From positions 26,402 to 90,401 of the forward strand of contig NZ_BLZO01000086.1 of NCBI RefSeq assembly GCF_014132355.1: DNA of 64,000 bases, read 5' to 3'. This document shows positions 9,036 through 19,008 of this stretch, in pieces (the first letter of the stretch is position 1; the number at the start of each line of letters is the position of its first letter). The notes beneath the pieces were generated by a model that worked only from the letters and a program-made list of their open reading frames with translations, did no database searches and was not told the origin of the DNA. Source of the stretch: Okeania sp. KiyG1 (GTDB lineage Bacteria; Cyanobacteriota; Cyanobacteriia; Cyanobacteriales; Microcoleaceae). The position numbers were made by a program, and so were the translations under genes.

Positions 9036-9389
9036 TATCATGTCCGGATAATTAGTGATGAAAAAACTTTCTCCTTGTCTTGTTCTTTCTTCCCTCCTGA
9101 ATTCTGTTTGCGGAGCATTCCGTAGGAAATTCTGAATTATGACTCCTGAGTAGTTTATTTATAGAACCCATTTGATTACTATATAATTATGGTATTCAAG
9201 TCTTTTCGTACATCAATGAGTGAGGAAAAATCATCAGCAAGGAGTGTTGAATTTTTTGTATTATTTCTCCCCGCATCTTCCTTCTTCCCTCTTACCTCCT
9301 GTCTCCTGTCTCCTGACTCCTAGCTAAAAAAACTTAATATTTATGAAGATACGGTTAGGGGTTCTATAAGTATTCAACCGGACATGATA
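9036..9389. repeat. Miniature element, family C, with TTA target duplication
   Basis: 354 bp between inverted ends tatcatgtccgg and ccggacatgata, flanked by TTA on both sides. It is inserted into the cagttatc repeat: removing it and one TTA rejoins the repeat unit. The interior holds multiple ctcctgtctcc-type repeats and an SDR (tttgcggagcattccgtagg), but no ORF. Confidence 0.8.
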
Positions 9390-9535
9390 TTATCAGTTAT
9401 CAGGAAGTAGTGTAGGTTGGGTTAAACGCAAGCGCAACCCAACAACAACTGTTGCATATTTGCGCATTTGCACATATTACTTTTGACTTACAACATTCCA
9501 ACCTACATCTCAATAAAATTCATATTACTTTTGAC

Positions 9536-9592
9536 TTTTGACTTTTGACTTAAACATTTGACTTTTGAATTTTAACTTTTGACTTAAACATT
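9536..9592. repeat. cttttga heptamer array abutting a start codon
   Basis: Repeated ttgactttt/ttgacttaaacat units run up to the ATG of the next gene, leaving it no clear Shine-Dalgarno site. Similar runs occur at 25755-25796 and 44800-44850. Confidence 0.7.
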
Positions 9593-10603
9593 ATGGATAT
9601 TACGACAAATTATTTAGGATTACAATTACGTTCCCCTCTAGTTGTGGGAGCTGCTGCACCTTTAACCGAAGACTTAGATAATCTCAAACGGATGGAAGAT
9701 GCTGGTGCTGCTGCAGTAGTTTTACATTCTTTATTTGAAGAACAACTTCGTGAAGAACGTTTGGAATTACAACATCATTTAGAATACGGTACAGAAAGTT
9801 TTCCAGAAGCTCTAACTTATTTTCCCGAACCAGAAGTATTTCATATTGGTGCTGCGGAATATTTAAAGCATATTAGTGAAGCAAAAAAAATGGTAAATAT
9901 GCCAATTATTGCCAGTTTGAATGGTTCAACTATTGGCGGATGGACTCATTATGCTAAAGAATTAGAGGCTGCTGGTGCAGATGCTTTGGAGTTAAATATC
10001 TACAATATTCCTACTAATATGGATATGACCGGGGAACAAGTAGAACAGAATTATATTAGTATTCTGCAAGCTGTTAAATCTGAGGTAAATATTCCAGTGG
10101 CAATTAAACTTAGCCCCTTCTTTAGTAACATGGCAAATATGTCTAAAAAATTGGTAGAAGCAGGGGTCAATGGATTAGTTTTGTTTAACCGTTTCTATCA
10201 GCCAGATATTAATATTGAAGAGCTAGAAGTAACAACTAATGTATTATTAAGTACCCCACAAGCAATGCGTTTACCTATGCGTTGGATAGCTATTTTGTAC
10301 GGTAGATTAGAAGTTGATTTTGCAGCAACAAGCGGCGTTCAAAAAGGGCAAGATGTTATTAAAATGATGATGGCAGGTGCGAATGTAACTCAGCTAGTGG
10401 GTACTTTATTACGTCATGGAATTAATCATATTCAAGTTATCGAAAATGAGATGATTCATTGGATGGAAGAACATGAATATGAATCAATAGCGCAGATGCG
10501 TGGTAGCATGAGTCAAATTAATTGTCCTGATGAGAGTAAATTTGAAAGGGCGCAATATATGAAAGCCATTCAAAGTTATAAACCTGCTCAAAGTTTGGTT
10601 TAA
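9593..10603 (+). CDS. Dihydroorotate dehydrogenase-like flavoprotein
   Basis: 336 residues, a TIM-barrel protein of the FMN-binding dihydroorotate dehydrogenase superfamily. Seen: N-terminal GLQLRSPLVVGAAAPLTED, IASLNGSTIGGW, ADALELNIYNIPT, IPVAIKLSPFF, GLVLFNRFYQPD and a C-terminal GANVTQLVGTLLRHG that would bind the FMN phosphate. The true substrate of this branch is not established. Relatives often lie beside nifJ in cyanobacteria (recalled), hinting at a linked redox role rather than pyrimidine synthesis; two dihydroorotases do lie elsewhere in this window. The start codon directly follows a heptamer repeat, so translation initiation may be weak or repeat-dependent. Confidence 0.85.
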   Translation: MDITTNYLGLQLRSPLVVGAAAPLTEDLDNLKRMEDAGAAAVVLHSLFEEQLREERLELQHHLEYGTESFPEALTYFPEPEVFHIGAAEYLKHISEAKKMVNMPIIASLNGSTIGGWTHYAKELEAAGADALELNIYNIPTNMDMTGEQVEQNYISILQAVKSEVNIPVAIKLSPFFSNMANMSKKLVEAGVNGLVLFNRFYQPDINIEELEVTTNVLLSTPQAMRLPMRWIAILYGRLEVDFAATSGVQKGQDVIKMMMAGANVTQLVGTLLRHGINHIQVIENEMIHWMEEHEYESIAQMRGSMSQINCPDESKFERAQYMKAIQSYKPAQSLV

Positions 10604-11030
10604 TTAGTTAGCAATAGTAGGCATCTCGACTAAATTTTTGGGTAAAGATATAGTCTTGGTGTGACTCGACCACCGCTTTTTCAGCCAATGTCGTTTTACC
10701 AGAAAATTGGTTTTAAAGCCTCCCCCTTTTAGGGGGAATTTTTAGTTTTTTTTTTCAAGAAGTATATTATAGCTAGAGATATAGAAGACAACCATAATTT
10801 GCTAGGAATATTATCTTTATTAATATAAATATGTAGTGGTTTACTTGGTTCATGGCTATAGAAATTTAATGCAAGAATTGATAGAAACTACTCAAGAATT
10901 AGAACGAAAAATTCCTCAATCAAAAAATCAGTCAATATTGGCATAGAGAAAGTAGGCGATCGCTAAATTTTTTACTACAATTTTTTGTGCTGTCCTAAAG
11001 TAGATATTGCCAACAAAAAAAATCAAACCA
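10604..11030. other. Spacer with small gene remnants
   Basis: Contains a half copy of a family E end (ttttaaagcctcccc, about 10710-10730) and a 25-codon open stretch from 10870 (MQELIETTQELERKIPQSKN) that may be a gene remnant. Nothing else is supported. Confidence 0.35.
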
Positions 11031-11043
11031 AGGAGTGATAATC

Positions 11044-11349
11044 ATGGTAGAAAAATCTAGGTTCAATAGAGCTAAAAACAATAAAATTGATGTTCGTGCT
11101 GCGGTTTCTGCTGCAAATAAATATTTGCAATCTCTTCAAAGCATATTAGAATATAAAATTGAAGATTTAAGGCTAGAAGAAGTAGAATTCTCAGAAGACA
11201 GAAAGTATTGGTTAATTACGCTGGGATTTATTGCTAATACAACAGGAGAAGAAGAAAGTTTTTTCTCCAAAAAAGAGAGGGATTATAAAGTCTTTAAAGT
11301 TAACGCTGAAACAGGTAAAGTTGAAGCAATGAAAATTCGTGAATTATGA
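11044..11349 (+). CDS. Small hypothetical protein paired with a PIN-domain gene
   Basis: 101 residues from the ATG at 11044, eight bases after aaggag; a GTG at 11035 would overlap the ribosome site. The protein has a helical start (VRAAVSAANKYLQSLQSIL) and a strand-rich second half ending DYKVFKVNAETGKVEAMKIREL, like a PepSY-type or small alpha/beta fold. Its stop overlaps the next ATG (atga at 11346), so the two genes are translationally coupled. An antitoxin role beside the PIN protein is possible but unproven. Confidence 0.7.
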   Translation: MVEKSRFNRAKNNKIDVRAAVSAANKYLQSLQSILEYKIEDLRLEEVEFSEDRKYWLITLGFIANTTGEEESFFSKKERDYKVFKVNAETGKVEAMKIREL

Positions 11350-11846
11350 GAGATTATACTCGCAAACTGCTTGGCAAATATAAAAACAGAGGAGTTATAG
11401 TTGATACGAATATTCTACTTTTATTGTTTGTAGGTTCAGTTAATAAAGATCGCATTTCTAAATTTAAGCGTACCGAACAGTTTTTACCAAAAGACTACGA
11501 TTTATTGGTCGAGATTTTATCATTTTTTTCAAAAATTGTTGTCACTCCTAATATTCTCACCGAAGTTAATAGTTTAATTAATCAACTGAGTGAACCGGAG
11601 CGTTCTAAATCTCTAGAATTTCTGGCAAAAGCGGTTACAGAATGGGATGAATTTTATGTAGAAAGTAGCATTGTCACTCAGGAAGAAAAATTTACTAAAT
11701 TTGGTTGAACTGACAGTGCAATTATTAGTCTGGCACAAGAAAAATATTTAGTATTAACTGACGATTTAAAGTTAGTAAATTATCTAGATAAGATTGAAAT
11801 TGATACAGTTAATTTCAACAATATTCGAGTTTATGGATGGTATTAA
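11346..11846 (+). pseudogene. PIN-domain protein with an in-frame TGA
   Basis: The reading frame runs 120 codons to a TGA at 11706-11708, then continues in the same frame for 46 more codons to TAA at 11844-11846 (SAIISLAQEKYLVLTDDLKL...). Together they form a PIN-like ribonuclease fold of about 166 residues: Asp in VIVDTNILLLL, Glu in ILTEVNSL, and the C-terminal acidic LTDDLKL that lies after the stop. One base change (TTA or TTG to TGA at a likely Leu, KFG-L-TDSAIISLA) explains the break. The truncated product would lack an essential acidic residue. It could be a recent pseudogene, read-through or a base error. Confidence 0.75.
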
Positions 11847-11887
11847 ATAATTAATAATTAATAATTAATAATGAATAATTAATAATT

Positions 11888-12157
11888 AGGGTTTGCTGAT
11901 TAAATCTAAAAGTATTGACATATAGAGGTTGAGCGCATTTTTTAGTTAAAAAAAGTCCAAACTTTTAGGTCGTAATGGTTCAAAAAATTAGCATTTTAGG
12001 CGAGAGTTGCGCAGAATAATCAAGGGATTATTCTTCCTCCTACCTCCTCTATAATTCCCATTTATCCTGTCTCCTGTCTTCCCCTCCCAGGAGGGGTTAG
12101 GGGTGGGTTGTCTCCTGACTCCTACCCTCACCCATAAGACTTTTGAGCGCAAACCCT
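11888..12157. repeat. Miniature element, family D (agggtttgctga ends)
   Basis: 270 bp between agggtttgctga and gcgcaaaccct, flanked by aatt on both sides. Interior has a conserved segment (aaaagtattgaca, ggttcaaaaaattagcattt) and ctcctgtctcc repeats. Other copies: 25448-25708, 49377-49600, 56889-57125. Confidence 0.75.
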
Positions 12158-12159
12158 AA

Positions 12160-12255
12160 TTATCTCTTCTTTTCAAGGAGAGGATTGACTAATTATGAAA
12201 ATTTTTCTTTATTATCCCCTTAAAAGGGGAGGCTTTAAACAACAACTTTTCGGTA
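12160..12255. repeat. Family E hairpin repeat
   Basis: ctcttcttttcaaggagagg, then ggggaggctttaaac and ttttcggtaaaa. The remaining ~330 bases before the next gene are AT-rich with no feature I can support. Confidence 0.6.
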
Positions 12256-12590
12256 AAAAAATTTTTTGATATAATTGATTTTATTGCTTGAATATGATTT
12301 TCAATAAATTAACAAATTATTACAAAAATCAAAATACAACTCAAGGTATTCTCTTATATTTCTACATTTTTAATGCGCTCATCAACTCGGAGTGTTGAAA
12401 TACTCATTCAATACCTCCAAAAAATGTTTTGATTAACTTCGACTATTATGGTTAACTAAAAGCCACAGCACCATAGTAATTGAGGATTTAAATGTTAGTA
12501 GAATTTTGAAAAAATAGTACGACTTTATTACACTTTTCTAATTCTTAAGATATAATTATTATAATTACGAGCAAAATAAAAAATTTATAG

Positions 12591-13442
12591 ATGCCAGTGT
12601 TTACTGTCAATAAACAAAACTCTCATCAACCTTATGATGGTTGGTCTTTAGATGACCGCGATCCAAAAGTAATTGAATCTTTGATGCCATTATGGGAATG
12701 GTTTTATCGTTATTATTTTCAAGTTCAAACCGACGGTTGGCATCATATTCCTAGAGATGAAAAAATCCTGATAGTTGGCTCTCATAATGGTGGTTTAGCC
12801 GCTCCAGATATGCATATGTGTATGTATGACTGGTTTAAAAGATTTGGTGCAGAGCGTTTGGTTTATGGACTTATGCACCAGAATGCCTGGTCAGTTTTTC
12901 CTACCACTCCCTTAGCAGTACAATGTGGGGCAGTTAGAGCGCATCCGAAAATGGCGATCGCTGCTTTCCAAAGAAATGCCTCTGTAGCTGTTTATCCTGG
13001 TGGTGCCCCGGATGTCTTCCGTCCTCATTCTATGCGAGATAAAATCTATTTTGCTGGACGTAAAGGCTTTATTAAGTTGGCTTTGCGTGAAGAGGTGCCT
13101 ATTGTACCAATGATTTCTAATGGTGCTCACGATACTTTAATAGTGCTGGCAGATTTTTATGAACAAGTGAAACAGCTCCATGAATTGGGTTTGCCTTGGT
13201 TATTTGGTATCGACCCAGAAGTGTTTCCTATCTATATTGGATTACCCTGGGGATTAGCTATTGGGCCTTTACCTAATTTTCCTTTGCCAGTAAAAATTCA
13301 TACCCGAGTTTGTCCTCCCATTGTATTTGAACGTTATGGACGTGAAGCAGCTAGCGATCGCGATTATGTTGATGCTTGTTATGAGAGAGTTCTGAGCGAA
13401 ATGCAGCAAGAGTTAGACCAATTAGTATTATTAACTTCTTGA
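12591..13442 (+). CDS. Lysophospholipid/monoacylglycerol acyltransferase-like protein
   Basis: 283 residues of the LPLAT superfamily, which transfers acyl groups to glycerolipids at the membrane. The catalytic-histidine block reads VGSHNGGLAAPD near residue 65, a variant of the usual HX4D spacing; the second block is VAVYPGGAPDVFRP, which resembles the MGAT/DGAT2-like branch (YPGG). Further conserved parts are FIKLALREEVPIVPM and the helical C terminus. Known relatives make membrane lipid or storage/wax-type lipid; the substrate here is not predictable. No ribosome site is obvious before the ATG. It is isolated between repeats. Confidence 0.8.
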   Translation: MPVFTVNKQNSHQPYDGWSLDDRDPKVIESLMPLWEWFYRYYFQVQTDGWHHIPRDEKILIVGSHNGGLAAPDMHMCMYDWFKRFGAERLVYGLMHQNAWSVFPTTPLAVQCGAVRAHPKMAIAAFQRNASVAVYPGGAPDVFRPHSMRDKIYFAGRKGFIKLALREEVPIVPMISNGAHDTLIVLADFYEQVKQLHELGLPWLFGIDPEVFPIYIGLPWGLAIGPLPNFPLPVKIHTRVCPPIVFERYGREAASDRDYVDACYERVLSEMQQELDQLVLLTS

Positions 13443-13632
13443 AGAAAGAAGGAAGAAGCGAAGAAGGAAGAAGGAAGAAGGGGAGAAGGGAAGAAGGGAA
13501 GAAGGAAGAAAAAATGGATGGGACTCAAACCCCTTCTTGAAGAAGGAGGAAGGAAGAAGGAAGAAGGAAGAAGGGAAGAAGGGAAGAAGGGAAGAAGGGA
13601 AGAAGGGAAGAAGGGAAGAAGAAAGAAAAAAT
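13443..13632. repeat. Polypurine gaagaagg tract with an internal duplication
   Basis: Long runs of gaagaagggaagaagg with two copies of aaaaaatggatgggactcaa (about 13508 and 13626). Open frames on both strands here are repeat translation. Confidence 0.85.
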
Positions 13633-13770
13633 GGATGGGACTCAAAGCACAATCAATTGTCAACGAAGTTAGGATATTGATATTTAATTACATAAATAGA
13701 TATCTCCAACAATCAAAAATCAAATCAATTATTGCACTCTTATTCATCAATTATTTATTCCTACTCTGTA

Positions 13771-13798
13771 AGGACGTTGCATGCAACGTCCCTACGAC
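13771..13798. repeat. Perfect palindrome ggacgttgcatgcaacgtcc
   Basis: A 20-bp perfect palindrome flanked by gta/tac, so it could form a cruciform or RNA hairpin. A degenerate relative (agacattgtatgcaaca) occurs at about 28715. Function unknown. Confidence 0.6.
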
Positions 13799-14102
13799 CT
13801 ACTCCCTATGCGTGGAGGAGATGCTTAAAGATACCAAATGGGTTCTATAAAAAGGTGATTAGTAATAGTCTTGACACTGCAAATACAAAGAAAAAAGACA
13901 AACTCGCTACACTGCTAACTTGGAATTTTCAATTATTTCAAAAAGTTAAGTTCTTAACTGTTTAGAGATTTGATATCATATCCGCGCTATATCTTTTGTG
14001 TAAACCTAAGCGTGAATATCTACAGAAAACTTAAGTTTTTTTTTTCATACTTTTAAACCTTCTTCCTCCTTCCCTCTTACCGGATTATTAATAATTAATA
14101 AT

Positions 14103-14306
14103 GTAAGCATTCAGCCGTCAGCTATCAGCTATCAGCTATTACTTTTAGTTTAAGATAAAAGCTTTATTAATTCTCTTACTACAAAAGTTGGCTCCTTTGC
14201 TATCAAAGTCTATATTAATTTAAGCACTGTCTTTAAGGAGAGAGTATTGTTGCTGATAGCTGACAGCTAATAGCTGTTTGCGCAGCATTCCGCAGGAAAT
14301 GCTTAC
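14103..14306. repeat. Inverted-repeat element with gtaagcatt/aatgcttac ends
   Basis: About 204 bp. The arms also contain cagctatcagctatcagct on the left and gctgatagctgacagct on the right, and an SDR (tttgcgcagcattccgcagg) forms the right end. No ORF. Confidence 0.6.
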
Positions 14307-14333
14307 TTAATAATTAAATAATTCGCGCCTTGA

Positions 14334-14451
14334 AGCCTCCCCTTTTAAAGGGAAAAAAAGCGGTCGATCTTCGCAGCTTCCCCAAGGGTGGGATGGATGG
14401 CTTTCCTAACCATATCCAATCGACCAAGAGAAGAAATAATATTTCCTTATG
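14334..14451. repeat. Family E segment leading into the 174-bp array
   Basis: Reads gaagcctccccttttaaagg, then aagcggtcg and atccaatcgaccaagagaag. It joins directly to the first 174-bp unit, whose start gtaacggttttaaccagagg is the other family E end, so the array looks like an expansion of one E-element end. Confidence 0.6.
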
Positions 14452-16017
14452 TTCAATTCCGTAACGGTTTTAACCAGAGGTAATTATCAATTATCAATTA
14501 ATGAACTTTTCCTTTCGCTACTTTGATTAGTTAATAAAAATGGTATAACTTGATATATAGCGTTTCTCAAATTAGTGAGATAGGGAAATGTTTTTCCTAC
14601 TGTTCCCTGTTCCCTGTTCCCTATTTTCAATTCCGTAACGGTTTTAACCAGAGGTAATTATCAATTATCAATTAATGAACTTTTCCTTTCGCTACTTTCA
14701 TTAGTTAATAAAGATGGTATAACTTGATATATAGCGTTTCTCAAATTAGTGAGATAGGGAAATGTTTTTCCTACTATTCCCTGTTCCCTGTTCCCTATTT
14801 TCAATTCCGTAACGGTTTTAACCAGAGGTAATTATCAATTATCAATTAATGAACTTTTCCTTTCGCTACTTTCATTAGTTAATAAAAATGGTATAACTTG
14901 ATATATAGCGTTTCTCAAATTAGTGAGATAGGGAAATGTTTTTCCTACTGTTCCCTGTTCCCTGTTCCCTATGTTCAATTCCGTAACGGTTTTAACCAGA
15001 GGTAATTATCAATTATCAATTAATGAACTTTTCCTTTCGCTACTTTCATTAGTTAATAAAAATGGTATAACTTGATATATAGCGTTTCTCAAATTAGTGA
15101 GATAGGGAAATGTTTTTCCTACTGTTCCCTGTTCCCTGTTCCCTATTTTCAATTCCGTAACGGTTTTAACCAGAGGTAATTATCAATTATCAATTAATGA
15201 ACTTTTCCTTTCGCTACTTTCATTAGTTAATAAAGATGGTATAACTTGATATATAGCGTTTCTCAAATTAGTGAGATAGGGAAATGTTTTTCCTACTATT
15301 CCCTGTTCCCTGTTCCCTATTTTCAATTCCGTAACGGTTTTAACCAGAGGTAATTATCAATTATCAATTAATGAACTTTTCCTTTCGCTACTTTCATTAG
15401 TTAATAAAGATGGTATAACTTGATATATAGCGTTTCTCAAATTAGTGAGATAGGGAAATGTTTTTCCTACTATTCCCTGTTCCCTGTTCCCTATTTTCAA
15501 TTCCGTAACGGTTTTAACCAGAGGTAATTATCAATTATCAATTAATGAACTTTTCCTTTCGCTACTTTGATTAGTTAATAAAAATGGTATAACTTGATAT
15601 ATAGCGTTTCTCAAATTAGTGAGATAGGGAAATGTTTTTCCTACTGTTCCCTGTTCCCTGTTCCCTATTTTCAATTCCGTAACGGTTTTAACCAGAGGTA
15701 ATTATCAATTATCAATTAATGAACTTTTCCTTTCGCTACTTTGATTAGTTAATAAAAATGGTATAACTTGATATATAGCGTTTCTCAAATTAGTGAGATA
15801 GGGAAATGTTTTTCCTACTGTTCCCTGTTCCCTGTTCCCTATTTTCAATTCCGTAACGGTTTTAACCAGAGGTAATTATCAATTATCAATTAATGAACTT
15901 TTCCTTTCGCTACTTTCATTAGTTAATAAAAATGGTATAACTTGATATATAGCGTTTCTCAAATTAGTGAGATAGGGAAATGTTTTTCCTACTGTTCCCT
16001 GTTCCCTGTTCCCTGTT
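14452..16017. repeat. Tandem array of nine 174-bp units
   Basis: Units begin at 14452, 14626, 14800, 14974, 15148, 15322, 15496, 15670 and 15844, each starting ttcaattccgtaacgg. Every unit holds a family E end and an end shared with the 27896-28285 element (tatagcgtttctcaaatt), then ttccctgttccctgttccct. Three linked variable positions (ttGatt/ttCatt, aaAatgg/aaGatgg, ctactGtt/ctactAtt) define three unit types in the order a b c c b b a a c. All frames are stopped. The array ends about 40 bases before the HerA-like gene. Confidence 0.93.
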
Positions 16018-16054
16018 CCCTGCTATAGCATTATAAAGTAATCAAGTAATTTAT

Positions 16055-17792
16055 ATGGATTTTGAACAACCATTAGGCTCAGTAATTCAAGGTTCTCTCA
16101 GTCAAGGATTAGAAGTACGACTGCATCCAGACATATCAGTAGAAGATATGCGGGTAGGTAAATTTTTGGTAGTAAAAGGAGTACAAACCCACTTTTTTTG
16201 TATGCTAACTGATGTTTTATTAGGAACATCCAGCGAACGAATAATGATTAATCCTCCTTTACCTACAGATGATTTTTTACAATCTGTTTTAGCTGGAGGT
16301 AGTACTTATGGAACTATCGAACTTGCACCAATGTTGATGTTAGTTATTTCTTCAGAAAAATCCCCAGTATATTTCAATGCTAATAACGATAATGGCAATA
16401 AGAAAAATCTAAATCTATAGAAAATTTAGCATCTTTTGAAGCTCAAACCAGTGCTGAAATAAAATTAATGCCAGTGAAAACTATTCCGAGTCATTTTTCC
16501 CAAGTATTTGACGCAAGTGAGAGAGATTTTAGTCTGGTTTTTGGTAGGGAAGATGACCAGAGTCGGCGCAATTTTGCTGTGGGTAAACCTATTGATATGG
16601 ATGTACCTGTTTGTTTAGATTTAGATAGATTTGTAGAACGGAGTAATGGCATTTTTGGCAAGTCAGGAACAGGTAAGTCTTTTCTGACTCGTTTACTTTT
16701 ATCTGGGATTATTCGTAAAGGAGCTGCTGTAAATTTAATTTTTGATATGCACTCTGAATATGGTTGGGAAGCAATGGCGGAAGGAAAACAAGTTAATACG
16801 GTAAAAGGTTTAAAACAATTGTTTCCAGAACGAGTGGAACTTTGGACTCTCGACCCAGAAGCGACTAAACGTAGAGGGGTGCGAGATGCACGAGAATTGT
16901 ATTTAAGTTATAACCAAATTGAGGTGGAAGATATTGGGTTGGTGCAACGGGAATTAAATTTATCTGAGGCAAGTATTGATAGTGCAAATATTCTCAGAAG
17001 TGAATTTGGTAAGTCTTGGATTGCTCAATTACTGGAAATGACTAATGAAGATATCCAAACATTTTGTGATGAAAAAAGGGGTCACAAAGGGTCAATAATG
17101 TCTTTACAAAGAAAGTTATTGCGACTGGATAATCTGAAATATATGCAGAAAAAAATACTAATAATTATATTGAGGAAATTTTAGAATCTTTGGATGCTGG
17201 TAAACACGTTATTATTGAATTTGGTTCCCAGTCGAATATGCTTTCTTATATGTTAGCTGCTAATATGATTACTCGCAGAATTCATAATAGTTATGTGCGG
17301 AAAGCTGATAAATTTTTGAGTTCTAAAAATCCGAGCGATCGCCCTCAACCATTAGTTATAACTATTGAGGAAGCTCACCGTTTTCTCGACCCTGCGATAG
17401 TACGTTCAACTATTTTTGGAACCATAGCTAGAGAAATGCGGAAATATTTTGTGACTTTATTGGTAGTAGATCAGCGACCTTCCGGGATAGATGGGGAAGT
17501 TATGTCTCAAATTGGTACAAGAATTACAGCTCTATTAAATGATGATAAGGATATAGATTCTATTTTTACTGGAGTTTCTGGGGGTCATGGTTTACGGTCT
17601 GTATTGGCAAAGTTGGATTCTAAACAACAAGCTTTGGTATTAGGTCATGCGGTACCGATGCCTGTGGTGATTCAAACTCGTGCTTATGACCAGACTTTTT
17701 ATCAGGAAATTGGAGATACAGACTGGCGATATGTGTCTGATGAAGAATTATATGAAGCAGCTCAGGTTGCTCTGGATGATATTGGGTTTTAG
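16055..17792 (+). pseudogene. HerA/DUF87-type ATP-binding protein in three frames
   Basis: One cyanobacterial gene of about 580 codons read in three pieces: 16055-16420, 16468-17184 and 17190-17792. Piece one is the N-terminal barrel-like domain (LGSVIQGSLSQGLEVRLHPD). Piece two has Walker A (GIFGKSGTGKSFLTR) and the HerA-like FDMHSEYGWEA. Piece three has Walker B (LVITIEEAHRFLDP), the arginine-rich IAREMRKYF and VVDQRPSGI. Relatives are hexameric DNA-translocating ATPases; some work with NurA nuclease, and no partner lies next to it here. Both breaks fall in A-runs (about 16404-16408 and 17150-17156) and adding one A to each restores a continuous protein. The gene may therefore be intact with base-calling errors, or recently frameshifted. 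Confidence 0.85.
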
Positions 17793-17832
17793 GCGTTGCT
17801 GAAGCGCGTGTATGATATTAATCTTTATTATT

Positions 17833-17863
<31 letters not shown>

Positions 17864-17948
17864 TAGGGAAGAAAGCAGGAAAAGAGGAAATATTGGAGAA
17901 TAGTATTGATAATTTCAGTATTTCTTTGGTACTGTCGGTACTGTCATT

Positions 17949-18132
17949 AATTGATAATTGATCGTGGATAATTGATAATTACCTCTGGTTAAAACCGTTA
18001 CGGAATTGAATATAAGGAAACATTATTTCTTCTCTTGGTTGATTGGATATGGCGAGGGGACCTCGCCATCCCTCGACCGCTTTTTTCTCCTTGAAAGGAG
18101 AGGCTTTAAACCTTAATTATTCGGTAAAAATT
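17949..18132. repeat. Family E hairpin repeat
   Basis: (gataatt)n, acctctggttaaaaccgtta, a tcggttgattggatatgg-like centre, then gagaggctttaaaccttaat and tcggtaaaa. It is the complete form from which both long tandem arrays seem to derive. Upstream, 17793-17948 holds a ggcgttgctga end and ggagtca repeats only. Confidence 0.65.
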
Positions 18133-18281
18133 GTAAGAGTGATTTTTCTGCCATAATCATCCCAAAATACTAGCTTTATGCAGCTTTTTAGACCGAAAAA
18201 CTTGCACTTTTTCAAGGCAAAAAAAGGCTGAAACCAATATCAGTCAATGCGCGCAATATTTAATCAGCAAGCCCTAATTAT
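18133..18281. repeat. Right part of a family D element
   Basis: Shares tctgccataatcatcccaaa and aatatcagtcaat with the 25448-25708 copy and ends aatcagcaagccct; the left end is missing, probably cut by neighbouring repeats. Confidence 0.5.
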
Positions 18282-18301
18282 TAATTATTAATTATTAATG
18301 G

Positions 18302-19008
18302 CTTTGTTGCATGAAAATATATAGCTGCCGCACTTGATCCGCATATGTACTTCATAACGCGGGGAAACTACTGTAACTATTGGGCAATAGATCAATAGAA
18401 CATCAATGTTTGAGGTGAAAAAGACTGAAATTTTTACCTGTAAGAGCTTTGAGGTTTAATCAGCAGAGCAATAACTATTGGACAATAGATAAATCAACAT
18501 CAAGCCATCGTCAAAGATAGCGATCGCTTGGCAGTGTAGAGCAATAACTATTGGACAATAGATAAATCAACATCAAGCCATCGTCAAAGATAGCGATCGC
18601 TTGGCAGTGTAGAGTCATAACTATTGGACAATAGATAAATCAACATCAAGCCATCGTCAAAGATAGCGATCGCTTGGCAGTGTAGAGCAATAACTATTGG
18701 ACAATAGATAAATCAACATCAAGCCATCGTCAAAGATAGCGATCGCTTGGCAGTGTAGAGTCATAACTATTGGACAATAGATAAATCAACATCAAGCCAT
18801 CGTCAAAGATAGCGATCGCTTGGCAGTGTAGAGTCATAACTATTGGACAATAGATAAATCAACATCAAGCCATCGTCAAAGATAGCGATCGCTTGGCAGT
18901 GTAGAGCAATAACTATTGGACAATAAATAAATGAACATCAAGCCATCGCTAAAGATAGGGATATAGCTGCGGAATGGATGTTAATAATCCTACTTTCATG
19001 CAACAAAG
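18302..19008. mobile_element. Non-autonomous IS-like element containing a 73-bp array
   Basis: Inverted ends ctttgttgcatgaaa and tttcatgcaacaaag (15 bp, exact) bound about 707 bp with no transposase frame. Inner arms also match (tagctgccgca near the left, tagctgcgga near the right). The interior is the 73-bp tandem array. The gctttgttgca-type end recalls IS5-like termini (inference). Confidence 0.6.
18473..18983. repeat. Tandem array of seven 73-bp units with HIP1
   Basis: Units begin at 18473, 18546, 18619, 18692, 18765, 18838 and 18911 with aactattggacaata. Six carry agcgatcgct (HIP1); the seventh is degenerate (gatagggatat). Junctions alternate between gagcaata and gagtcata. A partial, diverged unit precedes at about 18376. 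There are no unique spacers between repeats, so it is not a CRISPR array. Confidence 0.92.

Noticed and set aside
13379-13850. Several open frames on both strands across the polypurine tract
   Set aside because: They translate gaagaagg repeats (Ser/Phe/Leu or Lys/Glu/Arg-only proteins).
18473-18983. Regular 73-bp repeats as a CRISPR array
   Set aside because: Units are contiguous with no unique spacers, and no cas genes are present.
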